A DNA stretch of 64,000 nucleotides from Raineyella antarctica (lineage in GTDB: Bacteria; Actinomycetota; Actinomycetes; Propionibacteriales; Propionibacteriaceae), in contig NZ_FMYF01000005.1 of NCBI RefSeq assembly GCF_900092135.1, positions 62,001-126,000 on the forward strand, written 5' to 3'. How positions within the stretch are numbered: position 1 is the stretch's first letter; each line of letters begins with the position of its first letter. The position numbers were made by a program, and so were the translations under genes. Positions 1-9,008 of this stretch are shown here, piece by piece. Under the pieces are notes generated by a model. It saw only the letters and a list, made by a program, of their open reading frames with translations, did no database searches and was not told the origin of the DNA.

Positions 1-1990
1 GGCCGGCCAGCAGTACGGCTACCGCGTCCACGGCGAGTGGTCCCCCGAGACCGGTGAGCGGTACAACCCGGCCAAGCTGCTGCTGGACCCGTACGCCCGG
101 TCCATCACCGGTGGCGTCGACTACTCCGGCCCGATCCTGGACCACACCGCCGAGTCGGACTACCTGCCCGACCCGATGGACTCGTTCGCCTCGGTGCCGC
201 TGAGCGTCGTGGTCGCCGACACCGCGCCCCCCACCCCGATCGCGGCGCGTCGCCCGCTGTCGGAGAGCGTGATCTACGAGGCCCACGTCAAGGGCCTCAC
301 CCACCTGTACCCGGCCGTCCCCGAGCACCTGCGCGGCACCTACGGCGGCCTCGCCTACCCCGCGGTGATCGAGCACCTGCAGGACGTCGGGGTGACGGCG
401 ATCGAGCTGCTGCCGGTGCACCACTTCGTCTCCGAGCCCTTCATCATCGGCCGGGGCCTGGTCAACTACTGGGGCTACAACACCCTGGGCTACTTCGCCC
501 CCCACGCGGCCTACTGCTCGGTCGGCACCCGCGGCGAGCAGGTGGCGGAGTTCAAGTCCATGGTCAGTGCCCTGCACGAGGCCGGGATCGAGGTGATCCT
601 CGACGTGGTCTACAACCACACCGGCGAGGGGGGCCACGAGGGCCCGACGCTGTCCTGGCGTGGCATCGACCACGGCGCCTACTACCGGCTCACCTCCGAC
701 ATGCGCAACGACTACGACGTGACCGGCTGCGGCAACTCGGTCGACACCTCCCAGCCCGGCGTGCTGCAGATGGTGCTGGACTCGCTGCGCTACTGGGTCA
801 CCGAGATGGGCGTGGACGGCTTCCGCTTCGACCTGGCCACCGAGCTGATCCGCAACGACAAGCACTACGTCGTCCAGGAACACGAGTTCAAGCAGTTGGT
901 CGCCGCGGATCCGGTGCTGCGCGACATCAAGATGATCTCCGAGCCGTGGGACATGGGCCCGTACGGCTACCAGGTCGGCGCCTGGGGACCCGGGTGGAGC
1001 GAGTGGAACGACAGGTTCCGCGGCTACACCCGCGACTTCTGGCGTGGCGCCGTGCACGGGGTGCAGGAACTGGCCACCCGGTTGTCCGGGTCCGGTGAAA
1101 TCTTCCAGCACTCCGGACGGCTGCCCGATGCCTCGGTCAATTTCGTCACCGCCCATGACGGCTTCACCATGCGCGACCTGGTCACGTACGACGTGAAGCA
1201 CAACAACGCCAACGGCGAGGCCAACCGCGACGGCTCCGACGACAACCGGTCGTGGAACTGCGGCGTGGAGGGCGAGACCGACGACCCCGAGATCAACGCG
1301 CTGCGACACCGCCAGGTCCGCAACATGATGGCGACCCTGCTGCTGTCCACCGGCGTCCCGATGATCACCGCGGGGGACGAGATCGGCCGGACCCAGATCG
1401 GCAACAACAACGCCTACTGCCAGGACTCCCCGATCTCCTGGGTGCACTGGGACACCTCCGAGGAGTGGGCCGACGTGACCGAGCTGGTGCGTACGCTCAC
1501 CAGGCTGCGGGCGGACCACCCGGTGCTGCGGCCCTCGGAGTGGCGCAACGGCGAACCGGTCCTCGGTCCGGAGGGCCAGGACCTGGGACGCAAGAACCTC
1601 GCCTGGTTCGACGGTGACGTGATGGAGATGGACGAGGAGGACTGGCGCGACGGTACCCGCCGGACCCTCGGCATGTACGTCTCCGACGAGACCGAGGCGT
1701 TCCTGGTCTGGGTGCACGGCGGCGAGGAGCCGACCGAGGTGCCCCTGCCCGGCACCCCCTGGGCCGAGAGCTACACCGTCGTCGCGCACACCGGAGAGCC
1801 CGACGAGCTGCCGGTCGGCCCGCTGCCCCACGGGGCCGGACTGGGCCTGCCCGGGCGTTCGGTGACCGTGCTGGCGGTGACCCTCCCGAGCCCCGAGGCG
1901 CTGCTGCCCGCCGAGGCCCTGGCGGACGTCGACCCGGTCGGCGCCGAGGGACAGGTCGGACTCTCCGACGACGAGGCCGAGGAGGCCTGA
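1..1990 (+). CDS. glgX: Glycogen debranching enzyme GlgX, 5'-truncated by window edge
   Basis: GH13 isoamylase-type debranching enzyme that hydrolyses alpha-1,6 branches of phosphorylase-trimmed glycogen. The reading frame is open from base 2, so the start lies left of the window; 662 residues are visible. It opens with the family hallmark NPAKLLLDPYAR. The three GH13 catalytic carboxylates are recognisable: Asp in GFRFDLAT (bases 830-832), Glu in ISEPWDM (941-943) and Asp in AHDGFT (1157-1159). The C-terminus ends in an acidic tail (DDEAEEA). It converges on glgP, whose product shortens the chains that GlgX debranches. Function is highly likely from motifs and context. Confidence 0.95.
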   Translation, partial: AGQQYGYRVHGEWSPETGERYNPAKLLLDPYARSITGGVDYSGPILDHTAESDYLPDPMDSFASVPLSVVVADTAPPTPIAARRPLSESVIYEAHVKGLTHLYPAVPEHLRGTYGGLAYPAVIEHLQDVGVTAIELLPVHHFVSEPFIIGRGLVNYWGYNTLGYFAPHAAYCSVGTRGEQVAEFKSMVSALHEAGIEVILDVVYNHTGEGGHEGPTLSWRGIDHGAYYRLTSDMRNDYDVTGCGNSVDTSQPGVLQMVLDSLRYWVTEMGVDGFRFDLATELIRNDKHYVVQEHEFKQLVAADPVLRDIKMISEPWDMGPYGYQVGAWGPGWSEWNDRFRGYTRDFWRGAVHGVQELATRLSGSGEIFQHSGRLPDASVNFVTAHDGFTMRDLVTYDVKHNNANGEANRDGSDDNRSWNCGVEGETDDPEINALRHRQVRNMMATLLLSTGVPMITAGDEIGRTQIGNNNAYCQDSPISWVHWDTSEEWADVTELVRTLTRLRADHPVLRPSEWRNGEPVLGPEGQDLGRKNLAWFDGDVMEMDEEDWRDGTRRTLGMYVSDETEAFLVWVHGGEEPTEVPLPGTPWAESYTVVAHTGEPDELPVGPLPHGAGLGLPGRSVTVLAVTLPSPEALLPAEALADVDPVGAEGQVGLSDDEAEEA

Positions 1991-2042
1991 GCCCGGGCCC
2001 GACTGTCCTGCAGGACCGACCAGACCCGACGGTCCGGCCACC

Positions 2043-2112
2043 ACGGCCCAGCAACAACGGCCCAGCAACAACGGCCCAGCAACAACGGCCCAGCAACAAC
2101 GGCCCAGCAACA
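2043..2112. repeat. Five perfect tandem copies of a 14-bp unit
   Basis: The unit ACGGCCCAGCAACA repeats five times without a mismatch, between the glgX stop codon and the terminator hairpin. It is transcribed in the glgX 3' untranslated region. Fourteen is not a multiple of three, so the array is not a decayed coding repeat. Copy number is likely to vary between strains. No function is evident. Confidence 0.97.
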
Positions 2113-2123
2113 ACGATCCGACC

Positions 2124-2165
2124 ACGACGGAGGCCGGCACCCCGCGGGGTGCCGGCCTCCGTCGT
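2124..2165. terminator. Perfect 42-bp palindrome, bidirectional terminator of glgX and glgP
   Basis: Bases 2124-2144 are the exact reverse complement of 2145-2165, giving two uninterrupted 21-base arms with no spacer. It lies between the convergent ends of glgX (stop 1990) and glgP (stop 2201). A G+C-rich hairpin without a T-tract is typical of actinobacterial terminators, so use by both genes is a sound inference. Confidence 0.9.
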
Positions 2166-2200
2166 CCGGCGGGGCGCGCCTGCGGTCGGCGCGCCGACCG

Positions 2201-4756
2201 TCAGTCGGTCGAGAGGGCGGCCAGGCCCATCTCGGCGATGTTCGACAGCTGGTCGTGCCTGGGCACGACCCGGCAGGTCACGCCGACCGAACCCGGCCGG
2301 TCCAGCTCGATCGTCGCCCGGTAGCGACGGGCTCCGTCCACCACCTCGCCAGCGGTGGCCGTGATCGTGCGGATCGAGTGCAGCTCGTCGTCGTCGTCGA
2401 CCTCGCCGACGACCATCTGGACGTCGACGTCGTCGGGGGTGAGCTCGCCGAGGTTGACCAGGGCGTTGATCTCGAGGGCAGTGCCCAGCGACATCGCGCT
2501 CTGCTCCAGCCCCTCGACCCGCGAGACCGAGACCTGCGGCCAGGCTGCGCGGATCCGCTGCTTCCATGCGGCGGTGTCGGCCGCGGTACGACCCTGGGCG
2601 ATCTTGGCCGAGGCCTTCGCCGTCGGCACGTACATCGTCTCGGTGTACTCACGTACCATCCGCGAGGCCAGGATCTTGGGGGTGAGGCCCGAGGTGATGT
2701 CGCGGATCATCTGGATCCACTTGGTGGGCAGCCCGTTGCCGTCGCGCTCGTAGAACCGCGGGACGATCTCGTTCTCGATGATGTCGTACAGTGCCGCGGC
2801 CTCCTGCGCATCGCGCTGGTCGGCGTTGGCGATGTTCTCCATCGAGGGGATCTCCCACCCGAACTTCGGGTCGTACCACTCGTCCCACCAGCCGTCCCGG
2901 ACCGAGAGGTTGGCGGCACCGTTCATGGCGGCCTTCATCCCCGAGGTGCCGCAGGCCTCCTGCGGGCGCAGCGGGTTGTTGATCCACACGTCGCAGCCCG
3001 GGTAGAGCGGGCGGGCCATCGACATGTCGTAGTCCGGCAGGAACACCAGTCGCTCGCGCACGTCCGCCGCGTCGGCGAAGCGGACCATCTCCTGGATCAG
3101 GCCCTTGCCGATGTTGTCGGCGGGGTGCGCCTTGCCTGCGATGACGATCTGGATCGGGCGCTGCGGGTCGTTCAGCAGCTTCTTGAGCCGCTCGGGATCG
3201 CGCAGCATCAGCGTCAGGCGCTTGTACGAGGCGGCGCGGCGGGCGAACCCGAAGGTCAGGATGTTCGGATCCAGCGCATGCTCGACCCACTCGGAGTTGC
3301 CGGAGAGTCCCCGGTTCCGGATCGAGGCTGCGAGGCGCTCGCGGGCCATGTTGACCAGCTCGCCACGCATCCGCTGCTTCAGGCTCCAGATGGTGTTGTC
3401 GTCCACCCGGTCCAGGGCGGACCAGTCGTAGCCGTCGATGACGGTCTCGCTGTCACCGGTGGGGGTCTCCAGCAGTTCCAGCAGGCCGGAGTGGATCCAG
3501 GTCTTGTGGTGCACGCCGTTGGTGACCGACCCGATCGGGACCTCGGAGACGTCGAAGGAGCGCCACAGGCCCTGGAACATCTCCCGGGACACCTCGCCGT
3601 GCAGCTGGGAGACGCCGTTGGCACGCTGCCCCAGCCGGAAGCCGAGCACGGCCATGTTGAACACGCCGTGGTCACCCCCGACGTAGTCCTCGGTGCCGAA
3701 GGCCATGATCTGGTCCAGCGGCAGCGGAGCGAAGTTGCGGAACTGGTCCACCACCATGTCACGCGGGAACCGGTCGATACCGGCCGGCACCGGGGTGTGG
3801 GTGGTGAACAGGGAGCCTGCCCGGGTGTACTCGACGGCGGTCGGGAAGTCGATGCCGTCGTTCATGTACTCGCGGATGCGCTCCAGGCCGAGGAAGCCGG
3901 CGTGGCCCTCGTTGGCGTGGTACACCGTCGGGGTCGGCTCGCCGGTGATGCGGCAGTACTCGCGCAGCGCACGGACGCCACCGATGCCCAGCAGGACCTC
4001 CTGGGCCAGCCGGTGCTCGACGCCGCCGCCGTACAGGCGGTCGGTCACCGAGAGCGCGGCGTCGGAGTTGCCCTCCACGACGGAGTCCAGCATCAGCAGC
4101 GGGACACGCCCGACCTGGGCGATCCAGATCCGGGCCCGGTAGGTCTCCTGGCGCAGCGGCACCTCGACGGTGACCGCCTCGCCGTCGGCGTCGCGCAGCA
4201 GGGTCAGCGGCAGGTCCAGGGGCGCGAGGAGCGGGTAGCGCTCCTGCTGCCAGCCCTGGGCGTCGAGGGACTGGCGGAAGTACCCGTGCCGGTAGAGGAG
4301 GCCGACACCGATGATCGGCACCCCGGAGTCGGAGGCCGCCTTCAGGTGGTCGCCGGCGAGGATTCCCAGGCCGCCGGAGTACTGCGGGAGCACCTCGGAG
4401 ACACCGAACTCGGCGGAGAAGTATGCGATCCGCTCCGGGGCGTCCTCGACGTCCGCGGAGTACTTCTGGTACCAGCGGTCCATGGTCAGGTAGTCGTGCA
4501 GGTCCCGTTGGGCGTACTCGACCTGTCGGGTGAACCGGGTGTCCTTGGCGAGCGACTGGAGTCGCCCGGCGTCGATCTGGGACAGCATCTTGCGGGGATC
4601 GTGACCCGTGGACTCCCACAGGGACGGATCCATCGCCCGGAACAGCTCCTTGGTCGGCCCGTTCCAGTACCAGGAAAGGTTGAGGGCCAACTCCTCGAGG
4701 GGCTTGAGGGACTCGGGCAGCACGGGATGAACCGTGAATCGTCGGATTGCTCGCAC
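2201..4756 (-). CDS. glgP: Alpha-glucan phosphorylase (short GlgP family)
   Basis: Pyridoxal-phosphate enzyme releasing glucose-1-phosphate from the non-reducing ends of glycogen or maltodextrin. The 851-residue length and the motif CGTSGMKAAMNG, with the cofactor-binding Lys at about residue 608, fit the shorter GlgP family common in actinobacteria, rather than the E. coli MalP/GlgP type. The start is GTG at 4756, directly preceded by TAGGCT and a 6-base gap, so the mRNA is probably leaderless. Glucose-1-phosphate made here can feed the phosphoglucomutase gene at 13.5 kb. It is divergent from glgE and convergent with glgX. Confidence 0.95.
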   Translation of the reverse strand: MRAIRRFTVHPVLPESLKPLEELALNLSWYWNGPTKELFRAMDPSLWESTGHDPRKMLSQIDAGRLQSLAKDTRFTRQVEYAQRDLHDYLTMDRWYQKYSADVEDAPERIAYFSAEFGVSEVLPQYSGGLGILAGDHLKAASDSGVPIIGVGLLYRHGYFRQSLDAQGWQQERYPLLAPLDLPLTLLRDADGEAVTVEVPLRQETYRARIWIAQVGRVPLLMLDSVVEGNSDAALSVTDRLYGGGVEHRLAQEVLLGIGGVRALREYCRITGEPTPTVYHANEGHAGFLGLERIREYMNDGIDFPTAVEYTRAGSLFTTHTPVPAGIDRFPRDMVVDQFRNFAPLPLDQIMAFGTEDYVGGDHGVFNMAVLGFRLGQRANGVSQLHGEVSREMFQGLWRSFDVSEVPIGSVTNGVHHKTWIHSGLLELLETPTGDSETVIDGYDWSALDRVDDNTIWSLKQRMRGELVNMARERLAASIRNRGLSGNSEWVEHALDPNILTFGFARRAASYKRLTLMLRDPERLKKLLNDPQRPIQIVIAGKAHPADNIGKGLIQEMVRFADAADVRERLVFLPDYDMSMARPLYPGCDVWINNPLRPQEACGTSGMKAAMNGAANLSVRDGWWDEWYDPKFGWEIPSMENIANADQRDAQEAAALYDIIENEIVPRFYERDGNGLPTKWIQMIRDITSGLTPKILASRMVREYTETMYVPTAKASAKIAQGRTAADTAAWKQRIRAAWPQVSVSRVEGLEQSAMSLGTALEINALVNLGELTPDDVDVQMVVGEVDDDDELHSIRTITATAGEVVDGARRYRATIELDRPGSVGVTCRVVPRHDQLSNIAEMGLAALSTD

Positions 4757-4762
4757 GGATGC

Positions 4763-4768
4763 AGCCTA
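4763..4768 (-). promoter_or_regulatory. -10 box of glgP (leaderless)
   Basis: On the minus strand TAGGCT is followed by six bases and then the glgP GTG, matching TANNNT with transcription starting at the first base of the start codon. No Shine-Dalgarno sequence precedes the GTG. The -35 region is not clear. Confidence 0.65.
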
Positions 4769-4870
4769 TCGGCCCGGCCGACCCGTCTCGCACCTCGGAG
4801 CCGCAACTTGCCACGGGGCCACCGACCGCCCGATCAGACCCCCTTCCTGTTCACCGGCCTCGGGGCCCGC

Positions 4871-4876
4871 TAGGTT
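4871..4876 (+). promoter_or_regulatory. -10 box of the glgE operon (leaderless)
   Basis: TAGGTT, six bases, then the GTG of glgE. It mirrors the glgP promoter about 100 bp away, so the 126-bp divergent region drives glucan breakdown in one direction and glucan building in the other. A weak -35 candidate, TGTTCA, lies 17 bases upstream. Confidence 0.65.
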
Positions 4877-4882
4877 GGACCC

Positions 4883-7222
4883 GTGACTCCCGAGATGCCC
4901 TCAGACGAGACCACCACCCCGCAGCCGACCGCCAAGGCCACGACCCGCAAGGCCGCCGCCAAGAAGAGCCCGGCCAAGAAGGCCGCGACGAAGAAGGCGA
5001 GCACGACCGCGCGCAGGTCCACTTCCACGGCCGCGGCCACGGAGACCGACGGCACGACGCCGGCGACAGCAGCGGCCGCACCGGCCGACGCCCCCGCACC
5101 GGCGGTCTCCGACACGCCGGTCGCCGGAGGGAAGTTCCCGGCCCGGCACACCCCCGAGGAGTTCGCCGCCGACACCCCCGCGGCACCGGCCCCCCGGACC
5201 GAGCTGTCCGCGGTCGAGCCCGGGGCCCCTGCCGTCGGCAGCCGCTTCGGGCGCATCCCGGTGACGGATGTCTCCCCCGTCCTTGCCGGTGGCGCCTACC
5301 CCGCGAAGGCGGTGGCCGGTGAGGCGTTCCCGGTCCGCGCCACTATCTTCCGCGAGGGCCACGACGCTGTCAGCGCCTCGGTGATCACCATCTCCCCGGA
5401 GGGCGAGGAGACCCGGACCGACATGCAGCGCGCCGGTACGCCGGGGCTGGATGGCTGGGAGGCCTGGGTCACGCTGCCGACCGAGGGTGACTGGCGCTTC
5501 CGCGTCGAGGGCTGGGACGACCCCTGGGCCACCTGGCTGCACGCGGCCGAGATCAAGCTCACCAAGAAGATCGACGTGGACCTGGTCTGCGCGGAGGGAC
5601 AGCTGCTGCTCGAGGGCGCGGCACTCCGCGCCGAGCAGGCCGGCAAGCGCTCCGACGCCGCGGTCCTGCGCGGCGCCTCGATCGCCCTGCTGGCCGAGCG
5701 CCCCGTCGACGAACTGGTCGAGCTGATCGACAGCAACGGAGTCCGCCGGGCGATGCGACTGCACGGGCCCCGCCTGCTGGTCTCCCCGTCCCCGGAGTAC
5801 CCGGTGCGCGCCGACCGGGAGCGCGCCCTCTTCTCCAGCTGGTACGAGTTCTTCCCGCGGTCCCAGGGTGCCTACCAGGACGAGGACGGCCTGTGGCACT
5901 CCGGCACCTTCGCCGGCTCGATCGAGCGGCTCGAGGACGCCGCGGCGATGGGCTTCGACGTGGTCTACCTGCCACCGGTCCACCCGGTCGGCCAGGCCTT
6001 CCGCAAGGGCCGCAACAACACCCTGACCCCGGAGCCGGGCGACCCCGGCTCGGTCTGGGCGGTGGGCTCCGCCGAGGGCGGGCACGACGCGATCCACCCC
6101 GACCTGGGCACCTTCGAGGACTTCGACAGGTTCGTCGGTCGGGCCAAGGAGCTCGGCGTCGAGGTCGCCATCGACCTGGCCCTGCAGGCCTCGCCGGACC
6201 ACCCCTGGGCCAAGGAGCACCCCGAGTGGTTCACCGAGCGCGTCGACGGCACCATCGCGTACGCGGAGAACCCGCCGAAGAAGTACCAGGACATCTACCC
6301 GATCAACTTCGACCGCGACCCGGAGGGGATCTACCACGAGGTCCTGCGGATCGTACGGCTGTGGATCGACCACGGCGTGACGATCTTCCGCGTCGACAAC
6401 CCGCACACCAAGCCGCTGAACTTCTGGGCCTGGCTGCTGGCCGAGGTGCACCGGACCAACCCCGAGGTGCTCTTCCTCGCCGAGGCGTTCACCCGCCCGG
6501 CGATGCTGCAGTCGCTGGGTCGGATCGGCTTCCACCAGAGCTACACCTACTTCACCTGGCGCACCGAGCGCTGGGAGCTGGAGGAGTACGTCAACGAGCT
6601 GGCCTACGAGACCGCAGCGTGGGTGCGGCCGAACTTCTTCGTCAACACCCCCGACATCCTGCACGCGTACCTGCAGTACGGCGGCCCGGCGGCGTTCACC
6701 ATCCGCGCCGTGCTGGCGGCCACGCTCTCGCCCAGCTGGGGCATGTACTCGGGCTACGAGCTGTTCGAGCACGAGGCCGTACGCCCGGGGTCGGAGGAGT
6801 ACCTCAACTCCGAGAAGTACGAGTACCGCCCGCGCAACTACGACCAGCAGCCCAACCTGAAGCTGCTCGTCGGCAAGCTCAACGCCGCACGCAAGGCCCA
6901 CCCGGCCCTGCAGCGGCTGCGCAACATCCAGTTCCAGAACTCGGAGAACCCGCAGGTCATCGCCTACATCAAGCGGACCGGCGAGGGGGACGACGCCGAC
7001 GCGGTGATCGTGGCGGTGAACCTGGACTCGCAGCACACCCAGGAGTCGACGATCCACCTCGACATGGGCCTGTTCGGGCTGGGCGAGGCCGACAAGCTCC
7101 GCGTCCGCGACGAGCTCACGGGACAGGAATTCGACTGGGGGGCCCACGACTTCGTGCGGCTCACCCCGCAGCAGCCGGCGCACGTGCTGGCTGTCATCTC
7201 GACCGAACAGCACCAGGACTGA
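4883..7222 (+). CDS. glgE: Alpha-1,4-glucan:maltose-1-phosphate maltosyltransferase GlgE, with basic N-terminal tail
   Basis: GH13_3 transferase that adds maltose from maltose-1-phosphate to the non-reducing end of alpha-1,4-glucan. Catalytic residues fit: Asp505 in FRVDNPH and Glu534 in FLAEAF, 29 residues apart as in the characterised Streptomyces enzyme. The conserved core begins near residue 115 (GRIPVTDVSP). Before it sits an unusual extension of about 110 residues, Lys/Ala-rich at first (KAAAKK, AKKAATKK, like histone H1 tails) and then Ala/Pro/Thr-rich. At 779 residues it is clearly longer than the roughly 700-residue mycobacterial enzyme. First gene of the glgE-treS-mak-glgB operon. 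Confidence 0.95.
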   Translation: MTPEMPSDETTTPQPTAKATTRKAAAKKSPAKKAATKKASTTARRSTSTAAATETDGTTPATAAAAPADAPAPAVSDTPVAGGKFPARHTPEEFAADTPAAPAPRTELSAVEPGAPAVGSRFGRIPVTDVSPVLAGGAYPAKAVAGEAFPVRATIFREGHDAVSASVITISPEGEETRTDMQRAGTPGLDGWEAWVTLPTEGDWRFRVEGWDDPWATWLHAAEIKLTKKIDVDLVCAEGQLLLEGAALRAEQAGKRSDAAVLRGASIALLAERPVDELVELIDSNGVRRAMRLHGPRLLVSPSPEYPVRADRERALFSSWYEFFPRSQGAYQDEDGLWHSGTFAGSIERLEDAAAMGFDVVYLPPVHPVGQAFRKGRNNTLTPEPGDPGSVWAVGSAEGGHDAIHPDLGTFEDFDRFVGRAKELGVEVAIDLALQASPDHPWAKEHPEWFTERVDGTIAYAENPPKKYQDIYPINFDRDPEGIYHEVLRIVRLWIDHGVTIFRVDNPHTKPLNFWAWLLAEVHRTNPEVLFLAEAFTRPAMLQSLGRIGFHQSYTYFTWRTERWELEEYVNELAYETAAWVRPNFFVNTPDILHAYLQYGGPAAFTIRAVLAATLSPSWGMYSGYELFEHEAVRPGSEEYLNSEKYEYRPRNYDQQPNLKLLVGKLNAARKAHPALQRLRNIQFQNSENPQVIAYIKRTGEGDDADAVIVAVNLDSQHTQESTIHLDMGLFGLGEADKLRVRDELTGQEFDWGAHDFVRLTPQQPAHVLAVISTEQHQD

Positions 7223-7232
7223 CCGGGGGACC

Positions 7233-9008
7233 ATGACGGCGGCAGCCGATACACAGTGGTTCAGGACCGCTGTCTTCTATGAGGTGATGATCCGCAACTA
7301 CGCGGACTCCGATGGCGACGGCATCGGCGACCTCGCGGGGCTGGCAGATCGCCTCGACTACCTGCAGTGGTTGGGGGTGGACTGCCTGTGGCTGCCGCCG
7401 TTCTTCCCGTCTCCGCTGGCGGACGGCGGCTACGACATCAAGGACTACCGCGGGGTGATGCCCGAGCTCGGGACGCTCGACGACTTCCGTACGTTCGTCG
7501 ACAACGCCCACGAGCGAGGCATCCGGATCGTCATCGACTTCGTGATGAACCACACCTCGGACCAGCACCCCTGGTTCCAGGAGTCGCGCCGGGACCCCGA
7601 GGGTCCGTACGGCGACTACTACGTGTGGCGCGACGAGGCCGAGGAGTACCTCGACGCGCGGGTGATCTTCGTGGACTCCGAACCGTCGAACTGGAGCTAC
7701 GACGAAGTGCGCGGCCAGTACTTCTGGCACCGCTTCTACCACCACCAGCCCGACCTCAATTTCGAGAACCCCCGGGTCCTCGACGAGATGCTGTCGGCGC
7801 TGCGCTTCTGGGCCGACATGGGCATCGACGGGTTCCGGCTCGACGCGGTCCCCTACCTGGTCGAGGAGGACGGGACCAACTGCGAGAACCTGCCCGGCAC
7901 CCACGACCTGCTCAAGGCGGTGCGCCGCGAGCTGGACGAGCACTACCCGGGAGTGGTGCTGCTGTGCGAGGCGAACCAGTGGCCGCACGACGTGGTGGAG
8001 TACTTCGGGGATGGGGACGAATGCCAGATGGCCTTCCACTTCCCCGTCATGCCGCGGCTCTACATGGGGCTGCGCCAGCAGGACCGGACCTGCATCTCGG
8101 ACATCCTCGCCGACACCCCGCCGATCCCGGAGGGATGCCAGTGGGGGACGTTCCTGCGCAACCACGACGAGCTGACGCTGGAGATGGTCTCCGACGAGGA
8201 CCGCGAGTACATGTGGAACGAGTACGCCCCCGATCCGCGGATGAAGTGCAACATCGGGATCCGTCGCCGGCTGGCCCCCCTGGTCGACGGGGACCACACC
8301 CGGATCCGGTTGCTGCACGCCCTGTTGCTCGCCCTGCCCGGTTCCCCGTGCCTCTACTACGGCGACGAGATCGGGATGGGCGACAACATCTGGCTGCACG
8401 ACCGGGACGGGGTACGGACCCCGATGCAGTGGCGCGACGCCCCCGGCGCCGGCTTCTCCACGGCGGAGGAGAAGGACTTCTACCTACCGCTGATCGTGGA
8501 CCCGGAGTACGACCGCTCGATGGTCAACGTCGAGGCGCAGATGATGGATCCGGGCTCGCTGCTGCAGTGGGTCCGGGCCATGTTGGTGATCCGCCGCGCC
8601 CATCCGGTTTTCGGGACCGGCGACTTCACCGACCTGGGCGGGGACAACACCGCGGTGTTCACCTTCCTGCGCCACGACGCGCACGAGACGCTGCTGTGCC
8701 TGAACAACCTCTCCCCCGAGCCCCAGTCCGTCAGCCTGGACCTGTCTGCCTATGCGGGCCGTACGCCCCGGCACCTGGCCCGCGACGAGGTGCACCCGAG
8801 GATCGGCACCGAGCCGTACACCATCCAACTGCCCGGCCACGGCTTCAGCTGGCTGGTGCTGGAGGAGCAGGAACAACTGCCGCCGGTCGTGATGGCGGCT
8901 CCGGCGGTGTCGCCGGGAACACATCGCGAACACGCCCACAGCGGCGGGTCCCGACGCCATGATGGACAGAACCCCCAGGAGGCAGCACGTGGTCGACAGC
9001 TTCGATGA
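7233..9008 (+). CDS. treS: Trehalose synthase (maltose alpha-D-glucosyltransferase) TreS
   Basis: GH13_16 isomerase interconverting trehalose and maltose; here it most likely supplies maltose to Mak. The N-terminus VFYEVMIRNYADSDGDGIGD is diagnostic. Catalytic candidates are Asp204 (GFRLDA), Glu246 (LCEANQ) and Asp312 (RNHDE); the first two are 42 apart, as in mycobacterial TreS. The 591 residues match a stand-alone TreS rather than the TreS-Mak fusions of some actinobacteria. The start follows the glgE stop by 10 bases, with a GGGGGA ribosome site. The last 20 bases overlap mak in another frame, suggesting translational coupling. Confidence 0.95.
   Translation: MTAAADTQWFRTAVFYEVMIRNYADSDGDGIGDLAGLADRLDYLQWLGVDCLWLPPFFPSPLADGGYDIKDYRGVMPELGTLDDFRTFVDNAHERGIRIVIDFVMNHTSDQHPWFQESRRDPEGPYGDYYVWRDEAEEYLDARVIFVDSEPSNWSYDEVRGQYFWHRFYHHQPDLNFENPRVLDEMLSALRFWADMGIDGFRLDAVPYLVEEDGTNCENLPGTHDLLKAVRRELDEHYPGVVLLCEANQWPHDVVEYFGDGDECQMAFHFPVMPRLYMGLRQQDRTCISDILADTPPIPEGCQWGTFLRNHDELTLEMVSDEDREYMWNEYAPDPRMKCNIGIRRRLAPLVDGDHTRIRLLHALLLALPGSPCLYYGDEIGMGDNIWLHDRDGVRTPMQWRDAPGAGFSTAEEKDFYLPLIVDPEYDRSMVNVEAQMMDPGSLLQWVRAMLVIRRAHPVFGTGDFTDLGGDNTAVFTFLRHDAHETLLCLNNLSPEPQSVSLDLSAYAGRTPRHLARDEVHPRIGTEPYTIQLPGHGFSWLVLEEQEQLPPVVMAAPAVSPGTHREHAHSGGSRRHDGQNPQEAARGRQLR

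Noticed and set aside
2043-2112. 14-bp direct repeats as a replication-origin or iteron array
   Set aside because: No replication gene, DnaA boxes or AT-rich region nearby; the array lies in the 3' untranslated region of glgX.
2255-4873. Open frame of 872 codons antisense to glgP
   Set aside because: It lies exactly opposite a phosphorylase with conserved motifs; long antisense frames are expected at this G+C content, and its product is low-complexity Val/Asp/Gly/Gln sequence.
4901-7234. Open frame of 777 codons antisense to glgE
   Set aside because: Fully overlapped by GlgE with identified catalytic residues; composition matches a shadow frame and no motif is found.
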